Part shown: positions 24,636 through 32,657 of the stretch, piece after piece | Numbering within the stretch: the first letter of the stretch is position 1 | How the letters are laid out: every line of letters starts with the position of its first letter | Assembly: GCA_021812825.1 (NCBI GenBank) | Contig: JAKAMO010000010.1 | Span: forward strand, 1-46,864 | Length of the DNA: 46,864 bases | Direction: 5' to 3' | Source of the DNA: a bacterium | GTDB taxonomy: Bacteria > Elusimicrobiota > Elusimicrobia > Elusimicrobiales > UBA9959 | Notes under the pieces: model-generated | The model's database searches: none | What the model saw: only the letters and a program-made list of their open reading frames with translations | Told to the model about the DNA's origin: nothing | Translations under genes and position numbers: made by a program

Positions 24636-25355
24636 CTAGCGCTTGCCGCGGCCGCTTTCGGCCTGCAGCTGCGCCGCGCGGACAAGGCGCGCGCAGGCCT
24701 CGGCCAGCACGTGGTTATAGAAACGGTCGCTGCTCATGGAGGCCGAAGCTTCGCGGCGATAATACATGTCCTCTTGGGAACCTTCCTGGAAACCGGCCAG
24801 ATATTGCAGGCGGACCCCACCGAACAGTCCTTTACCAGCGGCGTTGATGCACGGCATAGTGTTGGTGAATATCGTCTTCATCTCCCCGTCGTCCGTGACC
24901 GTTATGGAGGAGAGGCCCTCGTCGTACGGCTCGTAGCTCTGCGCAGGGGACAGCGCCAGCGGCTTGCCGGGCAGCGCGTTCTTTTCCTGGTCCAGCGCTT
25001 CCACCGCGGTCTCGGCCAGCACCCTGCTCAGCCCCGCCAGCGAGCGGCGGAAGTCGCTGTCATGCTTAAGTATGAACCTGGCGTCCTTCCTGTAGCGGGC
25101 AACGGCCTTGCGGTCCGCGGACTTCTCCGGAAGATAATAATTCCGCGAGGCCTCTATCATCCCGGAAGTGACGGCTTCCACGACGCGGTCTATGTCGAAA
25201 TCCCTCAGCGTCCTGGCGGTCTCCTTGCCGGCGCGCAGCTCGTAAGGACTATCGCCGCAGAACGCGCCGCCCGAGCACAGCACGATCACGGCCGCCGCGG
25301 CCATTACCGCCCCGGAAACTCTTCCCTTGTCGCTTAAGAATTCCACGATTCCCAT
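24636..25355 (-). CDS. Exported protein of unknown function
   Basis: A 239-residue protein with a hydrophobic N-terminal segment (about residues 14-34) containing VLCSGGAFC-G; a signal peptide or an anchor is equally possible. The remainder is helical and charged, without recognised motifs. The ATG at 25355 is 6 nt from a TAGAAT box that sits 22 nt after the terminator of the upstream repeat-protein gene, so a leaderless transcript is expected. Confidence 0.68.
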   Translation of the reverse strand: MGIVEFLSDKGRVSGAVMAAAAVIVLCSGGAFCGDSPYELRAGKETARTLRDFDIDRVVEAVTSGMIEASRNYYLPEKSADRKAVARYRKDARFILKHDSDFRRSLAGLSRVLAETAVEALDQEKNALPGKPLALSPAQSYEPYDEGLSSITVTDDGEMKTIFTNTMPCINAAGKGLFGGVRLQYLAGFQEGSQEDMYYRREASASMSSDRFYNHVLAEACARLVRAAQLQAESGRGKR

Positions 25356-25361
25356 GCTGAT

Positions 25362-25367
25362 ATTCTA
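25362..25367 (-). promoter_or_regulatory. -10 TAGAAT, 6 nt before ATG
   Basis: The minus strand reads TAGTAGAATATCAGCATG. No ribosome site can fit between box and start. Confidence 0.55.
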
Positions 25368-25383
25368 CTAAACCTTCCCTGAA

Positions 25384-25412
25384 ACAAGACCGCCGGGCTT
25401 TCCGCCCGGCGG
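25384..25412 (-). terminator. Terminator of the Gx3-repeat protein gene
   Basis: The stem CCGCCGGGC/GCCCGGCGG (25390-25412) is followed on the minus strand by TCTTGTTTC. It lies 25 nt after the stop at 25437. Confidence 0.7.
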
Positions 25413-25436
25413 CCTCGCTTTGCCCGCTGGAGCCGC

Positions 25437-27392
25437 TTACTGCAGGCCCAGCTTGCCCTTGTTGATGTAGCCCTCGGTCCAGTCGCCGGCGGCGAACGCG
25501 GACCTGCGGACCTTGTAGTAATCGCCCTTCTCCTCGGTTATCAGGACCTTGTCGCCGCGGTGCAGCGTGGTCACCTTGCCGGGGAAGAACCAGGTGGCCT
25601 TCTTCAGCACGTCCACTTCGTCCTTGCCGATCACGCCGACCTTGTTGGCGTTGGTCCTGGTGTACATCTGGCGGTAGTCGCCCACCGTCCGCCCCTTCTC
25701 AACGAACTTCACGTAAAGGGCGTCCGAGTCCGGAGCGACCACGTCGTACAGCTTGCCGACGTTGAGGGTGACCACGCCCTTCGCGCGGGCGCCCACGCCC
25801 TCGGCGCGCATGTCGGGAGCTATCACTATCTCGCCGCGCTCGCTAGTGACCACTATGGAGACGGTGTCGGACGGCTGGAAGCCGAAGTTCTTTATCTCGG
25901 CCTTCATCATCACGTTCTCGGTGGCCTCGAACTGGCCGTTGCCGTTCTCGTCGTAGAAGGAGACGCCGCCGAGCTTGAGCACGGCATTCTCGTTGTAATA
26001 CTTGTCGGCCGCGGCTATGCCGGCCTGCTTGCCGGCCTCGAAAGCTCCGGGGTACACCTGGGCGGCCATCTTCTCGTAACCGTCCTTGTAGCCGCGCTTC
26101 GTGGCCTCGGCGCAGCCGTCCTCGAAACCTTCCTTCTTGCCTGTGGCCCGGCCTACGCTCGTGCCCTGGACCCTCTGGTCGGCGTATTCCCTGCCGCTGT
26201 ATTCCTGGAAGTAAGCGGCGTAAGCGGAGTTGTAGGCCGCTGAATAGGCTTCCTGGTAGCCCTGCTCTTTTCCTTCGGCATAACCGAGCCGGTAGCTGAT
26301 GGAGTACTGCTCGTCGTAGGCCCGCCTGTAGGTCACGTCGTAGCTCTCCCTGTATCCGTCCCGCTTGCCTTCCTCATACGCCCGCCTGTAAGCCCTCTGA
26401 TAGCCCTCTCTATAGCCCCTGTCGTAGGCCTGCTTCTCTTCCTGGGTCGCATAGCCGCCGCGGGCCATCTCTATCGGGAGCTCTATCCTGCCGTCCAGCG
26501 CCAGGACGTTCTTCGCGAAGACGCCGCGCACGGCCGCGCCGTTGCCGGTGAAGGAGTTCTGCAGCTCGGTCTCGCGCTGGCTGAAACCGGCCTGGTAGCC
26601 GGCCTTCTGCCCGTTCCCGGTCTCTATGGCCGAGGCTTCGGCCTGACCTTTCGCGTACCCGGCGCTGTAAGAAGAGGAGTCCTGCTCCCCCAGCTCCTTA
26701 GCCGCCGCATAGGCGGCGTTGTAACCATCCGTATAACCCTCGTCATAGCAGCGCTTCTGGCCGGCCTGGATGCCGTTATTGGTGCCGGTATTCTGGCCTT
26801 CGCGGCTCCCGTTCAGGGTTCCCGCGGCCTGGTCTACACCCCACCCATCGCGCCTGCCGGCGGAGCGACCCGCTCTGTCGCCTTCGTCAGTGCCGTTCCT
26901 GCGGCCTTCTATCTCTCCGGCGCGGATACCGTCCCTGTGGCCTTCACGCCTCCCTTCCCAGATACCTCTGTCGGCGCCATCCCTCAGGCCGGCATTATAT
27001 GCCTGGGTAGTATCCACGGGCACCGGCTGCGGCTGAGGCTGGGGCTGAGGCTGCGGCTGGGGTTGCGGCTGAGGCTGGGGCTGAGGCTGCGGTTGCGGCT
27101 GAGGATGTGGCTGACCACCGTGATCATCGCCGGGACCATCATGATCGTCGCCGTGGTCGCCGCCAGGCTGCTGGCCGGGTAGGCCGGGGTGCCAACCAGG
27201 CTGGCCAGGCTGACCAGGCTGCCAGCCGTGGCCAGGCTGCTGGCCATTAAAATCTTTCTGCTCCTGTATGAGCTTATTGACGGTGCCGCTTACATCCGAC
27301 AACCGCAGGATAGACCCGTCGGCAGCAAATACCATGCTCGAGGCTATCAGAAGAGAAGGGACCAACGACGCCGCGCAGAATGATTTTTTCAT
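25437..27392 (-). CDS. Large secreted protein with PQ and glycine-every-four repeats and an SH3-like end
   Basis: A 651-residue protein with a signal peptide (to about FAA, residue 23). In order: a G/P/Q/H-rich segment with HGDDHDGPGDDH; a run of about 14 Pro-Gln pairs (around residues 95-125); about 330 residues with Gly every fourth position (GYRxGYxxGxxxG, many Tyr, Arg and Glu); a beta domain with FYDENGNGQFEATENV, a calcium-loop-like segment; and a C-terminal SH3b-like domain (about 595-651). The Gly-x3 periodicity recalls Yae1/Lto1 deca-GX3 proteins and predicts long packed helices. ATG at 27392 is preferred because AGGGG lies 7 nt upstream. Surface or cell-wall attachment is inferred. 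Confidence 0.75.
   Translation of the reverse strand: MKKSFCAASLVPSLLIASSMVFAADGSILRLSDVSGTVNKLIQEQKDFNGQQPGHGWQPGQPGQPGWHPGLPGQQPGGDHGDDHDGPGDDHGGQPHPQPQPQPQPQPQPQPQPQPQPQPQPQPVPVDTTQAYNAGLRDGADRGIWEGRREGHRDGIRAGEIEGRRNGTDEGDRAGRSAGRRDGWGVDQAAGTLNGSREGQNTGTNNGIQAGQKRCYDEGYTDGYNAAYAAAKELGEQDSSSYSAGYAKGQAEASAIETGNGQKAGYQAGFSQRETELQNSFTGNGAAVRGVFAKNVLALDGRIELPIEMARGGYATQEEKQAYDRGYREGYQRAYRRAYEEGKRDGYRESYDVTYRRAYDEQYSISYRLGYAEGKEQGYQEAYSAAYNSAYAAYFQEYSGREYADQRVQGTSVGRATGKKEGFEDGCAEATKRGYKDGYEKMAAQVYPGAFEAGKQAGIAAADKYYNENAVLKLGGVSFYDENGNGQFEATENVMMKAEIKNFGFQPSDTVSIVVTSERGEIVIAPDMRAEGVGARAKGVVTLNVGKLYDVVAPDSDALYVKFVEKGRTVGDYRQMYTRTNANKVGVIGKDEVDVLKKATWFFPGKVTTLHRGDKVLITEEKGDYYKVRRSAFAAGDWTEGYINKGKLGLQ
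27005..27110. repeat. Hexanucleotide-type tandem repeat coding for the Pro-Gln run
   Basis: Imperfect tandem GGCTGC/GGCTGA/GGCTGG units encode (PQ)n on the minus strand. A unit of 6 bp keeps the frame, so copy number can vary without disrupting the protein. Confidence 0.75.
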
Positions 27393-27760
27393 TGACACAC
27401 CCCTATCCCGAATTTTTTGAGATCCGATACCATAATTCTAGCGGAACACCGGATGTACACATAGAGCAGAAAGTCCCGGTTTTACGTGAAAAAATGGCGT
27501 TAAAAATATAGGCCCTTTGGCCCCGGCGGGACTTTTTTTCCTCTTTATATATAAACTGTCTCCTATATATTGCCCGGCAGGGCCCATAAGCTCCGGGCCG
27601 AAGTGCTCATGCGCGGCCGGCACTCCAAATGCCATAATATAAGAGTAGTCAGACCTGAACTCACACTTTTTTGCCTAATTCTCCCAACTGACGATCGGAA
27701 GAGAGAGATAGATAAAGAGACCTGAGAAGAGGTTGCGATAGTCATTAGGAGAACAACACA
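27393..27760. other. Intergenic region between divergent genes: promoters and a long leader
   Basis: The 368-bp gap holds a TAGAAT box for the repeat protein on the minus strand (27435-27440, leader about 40 nt), a possible hairpin around 27510-27535, and the start region of the RRM gene. That gene's likely -10 is in ATAATATAAG (27634-27643), giving a leader of about 115 nt rich in purines (GAGAGAGATAGATAAAG). A long leader is usual for cold-shock-type RNA-binding proteins. No gene is seen here. Confidence 0.45.
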
Positions 27761-28099
27761 ATGAGCAAGCGTATATACGTGGGCGGACTGCCCTTCAAGA
27801 CCACCGAGGAGGAGCTGAACGCCCTGTTCACCACCCACGGCGCGGTCACCAGCGCCAAGCTGATCACCGACAAGTACAGCGGCCAGTCCCGGGGCTTCGG
27901 CTTCGTGGAAATGGCGAACGACGAGGAGGCCACCGCGGCCATCTCGAAGCTCGACGGCACCGACTTCGACGGCCGCAAACTGACCGTCAACGAGGCGCGC
28001 CCGATGGAGCCCCGCTCCGGCGGCTTCAACGGCGGCCGTGGCGACCGCGGCAACCGCGGCGGCGGCGGCGGGCGCGGCGGCTACGACAAGCGCTGGTAA
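27761..28099 (+). CDS. Glycine-rich RRM RNA-binding protein
   Basis: A 112-residue protein with one RNA recognition motif (residues 3-82). RNP2 is IYVGGL (5-10) and RNP1 is RGFGFVEM (44-51). A tail of RGG/GGRG repeats (about 88-108) follows. These small bacterial RRM proteins bind single-stranded RNA and are often cold-induced. A TTAGGAGAAC ribosome site precedes the ATG. It is a single gene with a strong terminator. Confidence 0.95.
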   Translation: MSKRIYVGGLPFKTTEEELNALFTTHGAVTSAKLITDKYSGQSRGFGFVEMANDEEATAAISKLDGTDFDGRKLTVNEARPMEPRSGGFNGGRGDRGNRGGGGGRGGYDKRW

Positions 28100-28120
28100 T
28101 AAAACCCTCTAACGGTTTTA

Positions 28121-28150
28121 AACCGCCGTCCTCGCGGACGGCGGTTTTTT
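28121..28150 (+). terminator. Intrinsic terminator of the RRM gene
   Basis: AACCGCCGTCC pairs with GGACGGCGG around a TCGC loop, with six T following. Confidence 0.88.
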
Positions 28151-28189
28151 ATCGCCCCGGAAGGGGTCGTAAGTATATTTTCCACTTTA

Positions 28190-28220
28190 CCGGAACAGGA
28201 CCGCCGGGCTTCCCCGGCGG
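28190..28220 (-). repeat. Orphan copy of the GC hairpin module
   Basis: CCGCCGGG CTTC CCCGGCGG (28201-28220) with a degenerate tail TCCTGTTCCGGTAAAG on the minus strand. Both flanking genes are on the plus strand, so it has no minus-strand gene to terminate. Confidence 0.6.
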
Positions 28221-28357
28221 CTCCGCGCTGAATACCGAAAACAAGGGGCAGCCTCCTTTCCTCTTCGAGCCACGGGCCAAAGGGCAGATCCGCGTAGGTC
28301 CAAAAACCGTCCTTAAACGGGCCCCCCGGCCCTGGTGAGAAGGGCGCTCCTTTGCCA

Positions 28358-28363
28358 TACTAT
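28358..28363 (+). promoter_or_regulatory. -10 TACTAT, 5 nt before ATG
   Basis: TACTAT ATGTA ATG. The start codon at 28369 would lie at the extreme 5' end of the transcript. Confidence 0.4.
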
Positions 28364-28368
28364 ATGTA

Positions 28369-29085
28369 ATGAAAATATTGACCACCGTCCTTATACTTGT
28401 CGCTTCCCTCGCCCCCGGCCTGAAGGCCGCGGAATTCTCCGACGTCTCTCTCGAGAACATCAGGAGCGTCGAGGCGCCCGGCGGCGAAACCCTCCCCCTC
28501 CCTAAGCGCGCGCAAAAAGAGCTCTACCTCGACACCCTCGATCCCAGGGGGACCAACGTGCAGATATGTTCTATGAACCAGGACGGCACGCTCACCGTCT
28601 CCGCCGGCTGCGGCAGCTGGTTCTCAAAAAAGTATACCCGCACCCGCGAGCAGCTCCTTCTCAAGGTTTCCAGCCTCGACGGCGTCTCCGAAAGGGACTA
28701 CGTCCTTCTGAAGGGCCGCCTGGTGGAGATCTACAGCCTCTACGAGAACGGGCGGGCGGTACTGTGGGACATCACGGACGACTCCTGGTACGTTTCCGAC
28801 CTCGGCCGGGTGGAGCTGGAAGTGAAACCCGGGGTCCTTGTCAGCGGGTTCCAGAAAGGCCAGGTGGTATGCGCCGGCGAGGACCGCGTTTTCGACGAGG
28901 AGACCTCGGAGACCGGCGTTTCAGGGTTGTTCCAGCCCTGGCCCTACTACGCCAAGAAGGGCTCGCCCATGACCATAGAGACCCTTTTCCCCAGCGGCCT
29001 GGCCAGGATGCGCGTCCAGGACAGGAACCTGAACTACGTGCTGGTCAGGCTGGTCCCGCTCTCCTACGTGGAAGCCTGCAAATAA
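28369..29085 (+). CDS. Secreted protein of unknown function
   Basis: A 238-residue protein with a signal peptide (to about LKA-A, residue 20). The mature part is beta-rich with at least four cysteines (ICSM, GCGS, VVCAG, EACK), fitting an exported disulfide protein. No known motif. It carries its own -10 box very close to the ATG and a strong terminator just after the stop, so it is a single-gene unit. Confidence 0.7.
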   Translation: MKILTTVLILVASLAPGLKAAEFSDVSLENIRSVEAPGGETLPLPKRAQKELYLDTLDPRGTNVQICSMNQDGTLTVSAGCGSWFSKKYTRTREQLLLKVSSLDGVSERDYVLLKGRLVEIYSLYENGRAVLWDITDDSWYVSDLGRVELEVKPGVLVSGFQKGQVVCAGEDRVFDEETSETGVSGLFQPWPYYAKKGSPMTIETLFPSGLARMRVQDRNLNYVLVRLVPLSYVEACK

Positions 29086-29100
29086 TCCACATAGCAGGCA

Positions 29101-29146
29101 ACCGGGCCCGCGCGGGAGGACGATCCCGCGCGGGCCCGGTCTTTTT
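29101..29146 (+). terminator. Intrinsic terminator, long stem
   Basis: A 17-bp perfect stem (29101-29117 with 29124-29140), loop GGACGA, then CTTTTTG. Confidence 0.88.
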
Positions 29147-29185
29147 GGGTTCGCTGGAACGTTGCCGGACCGCGGGTCCGCGGCC

Positions 29186-29572
29186 CTATCCCTGCGCGGG
29201 CTTACCGTCGTGGAGCGCCTTATGCACCGCCGCCAGGACCTTGCTGGTGGAGAGCAGCTTCGACATCGCGCCGCGGCAGTTGGGGAGCCTTGAGAACCCG
29301 CGCACCAGCATAGGGTCCGCGCCGTGGGCGGACAGGATCAGGAAAGGGATCCTGGAAGTCTTACGCATGTTCCTTATCGCCACGGCCACGTCATGCCCGT
29401 TCATGTCCCCGAGATTATAGTCCAGGAGCACCAGGTCGGGAAGAAAAGAAAGGGCGCCCTTTATGCCTTCGGCCCCGCTGCCGGCGGTCCGCGTTTCGTA
29501 GCCCTCCCTCTTCAGGCAGTCGGCAAGCACCCAGGCCAGCTCCAGATTGTCGTCTATGATAAGTATCTTCAT
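29186..29572 (-). CDS. Single-domain response regulator
   Basis: A 128-residue receiver. IIDDN (5-9) and Asp51 in LLDYNLGDMNG form the phosphorylation site; ILSAHG holds the Ser. The usual K-P after strand 5 reads MSKLLS, so the lysine is kept but the proline is not. ATG at 29572 gives MKILIIDDN; GTG at 29584 with a GGGGG site upstream would add four residues and is an alternative. It stands next to the lipoprotein gene at 29612 on the same strand, 39 nt apart. Confidence 0.87.
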   Translation of the reverse strand: MKILIIDDNLELAWVLADCLKREGYETRTAGSGAEGIKGALSFLPDLVLLDYNLGDMNGHDVAVAIRNMRKTSRIPFLILSAHGADPMLVRGFSRLPNCRGAMSKLLSTSKVLAAVHKALHDGKPAQG

Positions 29573-29611
29573 CCGGTTCAACACGAAGCCCCCGCGCCTC
29601 CGGCCTGTCCG

Positions 29612-30154
29612 TCAGCTTTTCAGGACCAGCCCGAAGGACGTTCTCTTCAGCTTGTAGCGTATGGCGCCAATCTTTTTCGGGCCGCGAGTAAGGCCGGGGC
29701 AGACGGTATACTGCCTTACAAGGGCGTTATTTTCCAGGCTGTAGGCGTCCTCGCCGCAATAGTCCGCAGGCGGCCGCCCGCCAGGCCCGTCCTCCATGCC
29801 TATGGGCACGCAGCCGTTCTCGCCGCAGGATTCCGCGTAAAGGCCGGTCCACCAGGAATGTCCCCCCTGGGAGAACGCGTAGACCTCCGGCTCCCCGTCG
29901 CCGTTCAGGTCCGCAACCTCCAGCCGGGCGAGCTTGCCCTCCGGGACCGCGGCGCCATGGCTGCCTTCTATCCGCTTGCCGTCCACCATCCCGGATATGT
30001 AGAGCGTCCCGTCCTCCACCGCGACCGTAAAGGCATACCGCTTCCCTCCGGCCTCGTAGAAGCGGTCCGCTCGGTAAGAATCCTTCTTGCACCCGCAGAA
30101 AACCAGCGCCGCCGCGGCCAGCATTATGGACCTTGACGATAACCGTCCTCGCAT
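29612..30154 (-). CDS. Lipoprotein with an EF-hand-like calcium loop
   Basis: A 180-residue protein. The signal ends in VFCGC-KK, a lipobox-like site. DLNGDGEPEVYAFSQGG matches the FG-GAP/EF-hand type calcium-binding loop used in beta-propeller and surface proteins. Five or six further cysteines are present. No enzyme motif. The ATG at 30154 is chosen because it lies 7 nt after a TAGAAT box; an ATG at 30163 overlaps the box itself and cannot be on the transcript. Confidence 0.7.
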   Translation of the reverse strand: MRGRLSSRSIMLAAAALVFCGCKKDSYRADRFYEAGGKRYAFTVAVEDGTLYISGMVDGKRIEGSHGAAVPEGKLARLEVADLNGDGEPEVYAFSQGGHSWWTGLYAESCGENGCVPIGMEDGPGGRPPADYCGEDAYSLENNALVRQYTVCPGLTRGPKKIGAIRYKLKRTSFGLVLKS

Positions 30155-30161
30155 ATTTCCC

Positions 30162-30170
30162 ATTCTACCA
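30162..30170 (-). promoter_or_regulatory. Extended -10 TGG-TAGAAT, 7 nt before ATG
   Basis: The minus strand reads TTTTGGTAGAAT, GGGAAAT, ATG. It directly follows the hairpin at 30179-30198. Confidence 0.6.
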
Positions 30171-30198
30171 AAACAGGACCGCCGGGCTTCCCCGGCGG
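30171..30198 (-). terminator. Hairpin module, terminator of the DUF2975-like gene
   Basis: CCGCCGGG CTTC CCCGGCGG at 30179-30198, followed on the minus strand by TCCTGTTTTGG and the next promoter. Confidence 0.65.
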
Positions 30199-30222
30199 CT
30201 AAGGAATTCAGCGACGCGCCGT

Positions 30223-30744
30223 CTATCCTTCCGAAGCCGGGCCGTTCCCGGACCCGATCTGCATGGCATTCCGGACGACGTCTTCGAACACCGCCGCGGC
30301 GGCGGCGGCTACCAAGGAAGCGAAAACGGCGATGACCCCCGGCATCACAAAACCGGCGGGGTCGTCGTTCCCGCCCGCGGTGATTCTCACGTAAGCTGAC
30401 GCCGCAGCGACTATCCCCGCGGTAGCCAGCGCGCAGTATCTTATCGTCCGCAGAGTCCTGACCGTGCGCGGCAGGAACAGCTCGTTCCGTCCGATGTACC
30501 CCAGCACCCTGAAGGCCTGGTAGAGCGCAGAAAAGAAAGGGATCGATCCTATATACGCGCACGCCAGGAACGGGTCTTTGAAGTACACCGCGAACAGCGC
30601 GGCGTTCACGTTCCTTCCCTCGTGCGGCGGCACCCAGAGCATAAGGGCTAGCACGCCGGCGCCGAGAAGCACGACCGCCGCCTGGAGGAATATCCTGGCC
30701 GCTTTCATCATAGCGCCGCCGCCGTGTCCAGTATCCCCGCTCAT
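30223..30744 (-). CDS. DUF2975-like integral membrane protein
   Basis: A 173-residue protein with four hydrophobic helices (about 18-38, 58-78, 100-118 and 130-150). The layout with YQAFRVLGYIGRNELFLPRTVRTLRTIRYCAL (in pieces) matches the DUF2975 family, whose members usually sit beside an XRE-type regulator. No regulator is next to this one. The start ATG overlaps the upstream stop (ATGA), so it is coupled to the 74-residue membrane protein. An in-frame ATG twelve codons in is an alternative. Confidence 0.75.
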   Translation of the reverse strand: MSGDTGHGGGAMMKAARIFLQAAVVLLGAGVLALMLWVPPHEGRNVNAALFAVYFKDPFLACAYIGSIPFFSALYQAFRVLGYIGRNELFLPRTVRTLRTIRYCALATAGIVAAASAYVRITAGGNDDPAGFVMPGVIAVFASLVAAAAAAVFEDVVRNAMQIGSGNGPASEG

Positions 30745-30965
30745 TTTTCATCTTCCTTGCGGAGGCTCAGGAGCGCGCCGGCGAGCATGAGTATCACGCT
30801 GGGCCAGAAGGTCACGAAGAACAGCAGGCCCAGGCCTATCGGGTTCCCGCCCGTCCTGCCGGTAACGAGCTCGAAGAGCGCGTACAGCAGCAGCGGCGAG
30901 CAGCCTATCGCAAAAAGGACCGCTCCGGCCCTGAACAGCTTCGATCTTAATATCCTGCCCGGCAT
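30741..30965 (-). CDS. Small two-helix membrane protein
   Basis: A 74-residue protein with two hydrophobic helices (about residues 12-33 and 45-65) and a charged C-terminus. No family is recognised. The ATG at 30965 is 7 nt downstream of a TAGAAT box; upstream in-frame starts lie in or before the promoter. It is translationally coupled with the DUF2975-like gene. Confidence 0.65.
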   Translation of the reverse strand: MPGRILRSKLFRAGAVLFAIGCSPLLLYALFELVTGRTGGNPIGLGLLFFVTFWPSVILMLAGALLSLRKEDEK

Positions 30966-30972
30966 CAGAGCC

Positions 30973-30978
30973 ATTCTA
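30973..30978 (-). promoter_or_regulatory. -10 TAGAAT, 7 nt before ATG
   Basis: The minus strand reads TTTTGTAGAAT, GGCTCTG, ATG, immediately after the hairpin at 30989-31008. Confidence 0.58.
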
Positions 30979-31008
30979 CAAAACAAAGCCGCCGGGCTTC
31001 CCCGGCGG
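30979..31008 (-). terminator. Hairpin module, terminator of the DTGAGSI-repeat gene
   Basis: CCGCCGGG CTTC CCCGGCGG at 30989-31008, then CTTTGTTTTG on the minus strand. Confidence 0.68.
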
Positions 31009-31043
31009 CCTGCGCCCCGAAAGGCTGCTTCCTCCCGCGGCCG

Positions 31044-31817
31044 CTACTTCGCCTTGAGCACCGAGATGCTCCCGACGCCGCTGTCGGCAAGAACCTTGAG
31101 CCTGCCCCCGGAGCCGAACTCGTTCACGGCTTTCCCAATGCCGGCGTCCGCTTTCACGTCCAGCGAGGCGTCCGCCGGGAAGACCAGGGTTATGCTGCCC
31201 GTGCCCGCGTCCGCCTTGACCCGGCCGGAAGAGGGCGCCTTGGCCCAGCTCAGCTCTATGCTGCCGGCGCCGGTGTCGGCCTCGGCGGGGCCGCAGAGAC
31301 CGTCCATCCTCACGGTACCGGCCCCGGTGTCGGCCTTCAGCGCGGCCAGGCAACCCGAGCCGCTTATGCTGCCGGCCCCGGTGTCGGCGTCAAGCTCTCC
31401 GGTCATGCCGGAAACGGAGATGCTCCCTGCCCCGGTATCGGCCTTCACGGAAAGCGCGGCCGGCGCCGAGACCTTGAAACCGGCGCCGCAGCCTTTGCCG
31501 AGATCCGCCTTTCCCCCGGAAAAGAGGCTGCGCCAAAAACCCTTTTTGGCGGCCTTGGCCGCCTCGCTGTCCTCGGCCTTCAGCACCAGCTCGGAGCCTT
31601 TGACCTCCATGGTGATGGCGCACTTGCCCAGGTCGTCGCCTATCGCCTCGGCGCGCACTTCGCCCTTGGCGCCTCCGTCCACGGTTATGCTGCCGGCGCC
31701 GGTGTCCACGTATATCTTCTTCAGGCCGGCCGCGGGGAAGGTCTTAACTTCGCTCTGCGCGCAATAAGCCGCTGGCGCGGCGGCGAGCAGCACGGCAAAA
31801 AACAGCGTCTTTTTCAT
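31044..31817 (-). CDS. Secreted DUF4097-like beta-solenoid protein with DTGAGSI repeats
   Basis: A 257-residue protein with a signal peptide (to about CAQ, residue 20). The mature chain repeats a D-T/A-G-A/T-G-S-I unit at roughly 17-22 residue spacing (seven or more copies), the hallmark of DUF4097-type right-handed beta helices. Three cysteines are spread through it. Such proteins are often called putative adhesins but their role is uncertain. The ATG has a GGAGGAAAA ribosome site. It is a single gene followed by the hairpin module. Confidence 0.8.
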   Translation of the reverse strand: MKKTLFFAVLLAAAPAAYCAQSEVKTFPAAGLKKIYVDTGAGSITVDGGAKGEVRAEAIGDDLGKCAITMEVKGSELVLKAEDSEAAKAAKKGFWRSLFSGGKADLGKGCGAGFKVSAPAALSVKADTGAGSISVSGMTGELDADTGAGSISGSGCLAALKADTGAGTVRMDGLCGPAEADTGAGSIELSWAKAPSSGRVKADAGTGSITLVFPADASLDVKADAGIGKAVNEFGSGGRLKVLADSGVGSISVLKAK

Positions 31818-31998
31818 TTTTCCTCCATGGGCGCCTGGGCGCCATTTTATATACGCGGCGGAAGGCACGCCGGTTGCGCCAGCCGCGAACCGGGGCCTGC
31901 CTCGAGCGTTCCCTGTGCCGCAGATGGCCGAAACGGATCAGCCGGGACTTACCAGGCGGCCCTGATTAAGTACGGGCCCGGCCAGGCGCGCCGGCGCG

Positions 31999-32550
31999 TC
32001 ACTTGATATGCGGATACAGCCTCTTCATGCACTCCGGGCAGATGCCGTGCGAGAACTTGAATTCGGAGTTCTTGGAGATGTACGCCTCGATGCTCTCGTA
32101 CGCCTGGTCGTCGCGGCGCACGCGGCGGCAGCTGGAGCATACCGGGACCAGCCTGCTCAGGTCCTTCATCTGCATGTCCAGCTTCAGTATCCTCTCCGCT
32201 ACGCGCAGCCTGACCTTCAGAATGTCCCTGCGCGCCGGCTTCTCCATGTAGTCGTCGGCTCCGGCGTCCATGGCCTCCATGAAGTTGATGCTGCCTATCC
32301 TCTTGCCGGTCAGCAGGATGAAATACACATAAGGCTTCAGCCTGTCGGCGCGCAGGGCCCGCACCAGGTCTATGCCGGTAAGACCCGGCATCTCCCAGTC
32401 GCTTATGACCACCCGTATATCCATGTCGGCTATACAGGTGAGCGCCTGGGCGCTGTCAGAAGCCGTCACCGGGGTGTAGCCGCACTGCTTCACCATGGCG
32501 CTGGTCAGGTAAAGACTGTCCTTGTCATCGTCCACTATCAGTATCATCAT
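31999..32550 (-). CDS. Response regulator with C-terminal four-cysteine module
   Basis: A 183-residue protein. The receiver (1-120) has VDDDKD, Asp51 in VISDWEMPGLTG, a Thr in ILLTGKR and Lys in YMEKPAR. After a short helix comes VCSSCRRVRRDD ... FSHGICPECMKRLYP with Cys138, Cys141, Cys171 and Cys174, a zinc-ribbon-like module found at the ends of many REC and PAS proteins. The module's role is unknown. The gene stands alone on the strand and its start codon lacks a clear ribosome site. Confidence 0.87.
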   Translation of the reverse strand: MMILIVDDDKDSLYLTSAMVKQCGYTPVTASDSAQALTCIADMDIRVVISDWEMPGLTGIDLVRALRADRLKPYVYFILLTGKRIGSINFMEAMDAGADDYMEKPARRDILKVRLRVAERILKLDMQMKDLSRLVPVCSSCRRVRRDDQAYESIEAYISKNSEFKFSHGICPECMKRLYPHIK

Positions 32551-32657
32551 AAATGTCCATTTTCTCCCGGCTGACAGGGACTATAAGATCGAGCGGCCAA
32601 GACCTGACCCTTTCCATGCGTGTCGCTCACGACATCGCACTCCCCGTCCCGCCTCCG
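32551..32657. other. Intergenic stretch with a GACCTGACCC-type repeat
   Basis: GCGGCCAAGACCTGACCC occurs at about 32593-32610. It is one of seven related copies in the window. No gene is seen. Confidence 0.45.
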
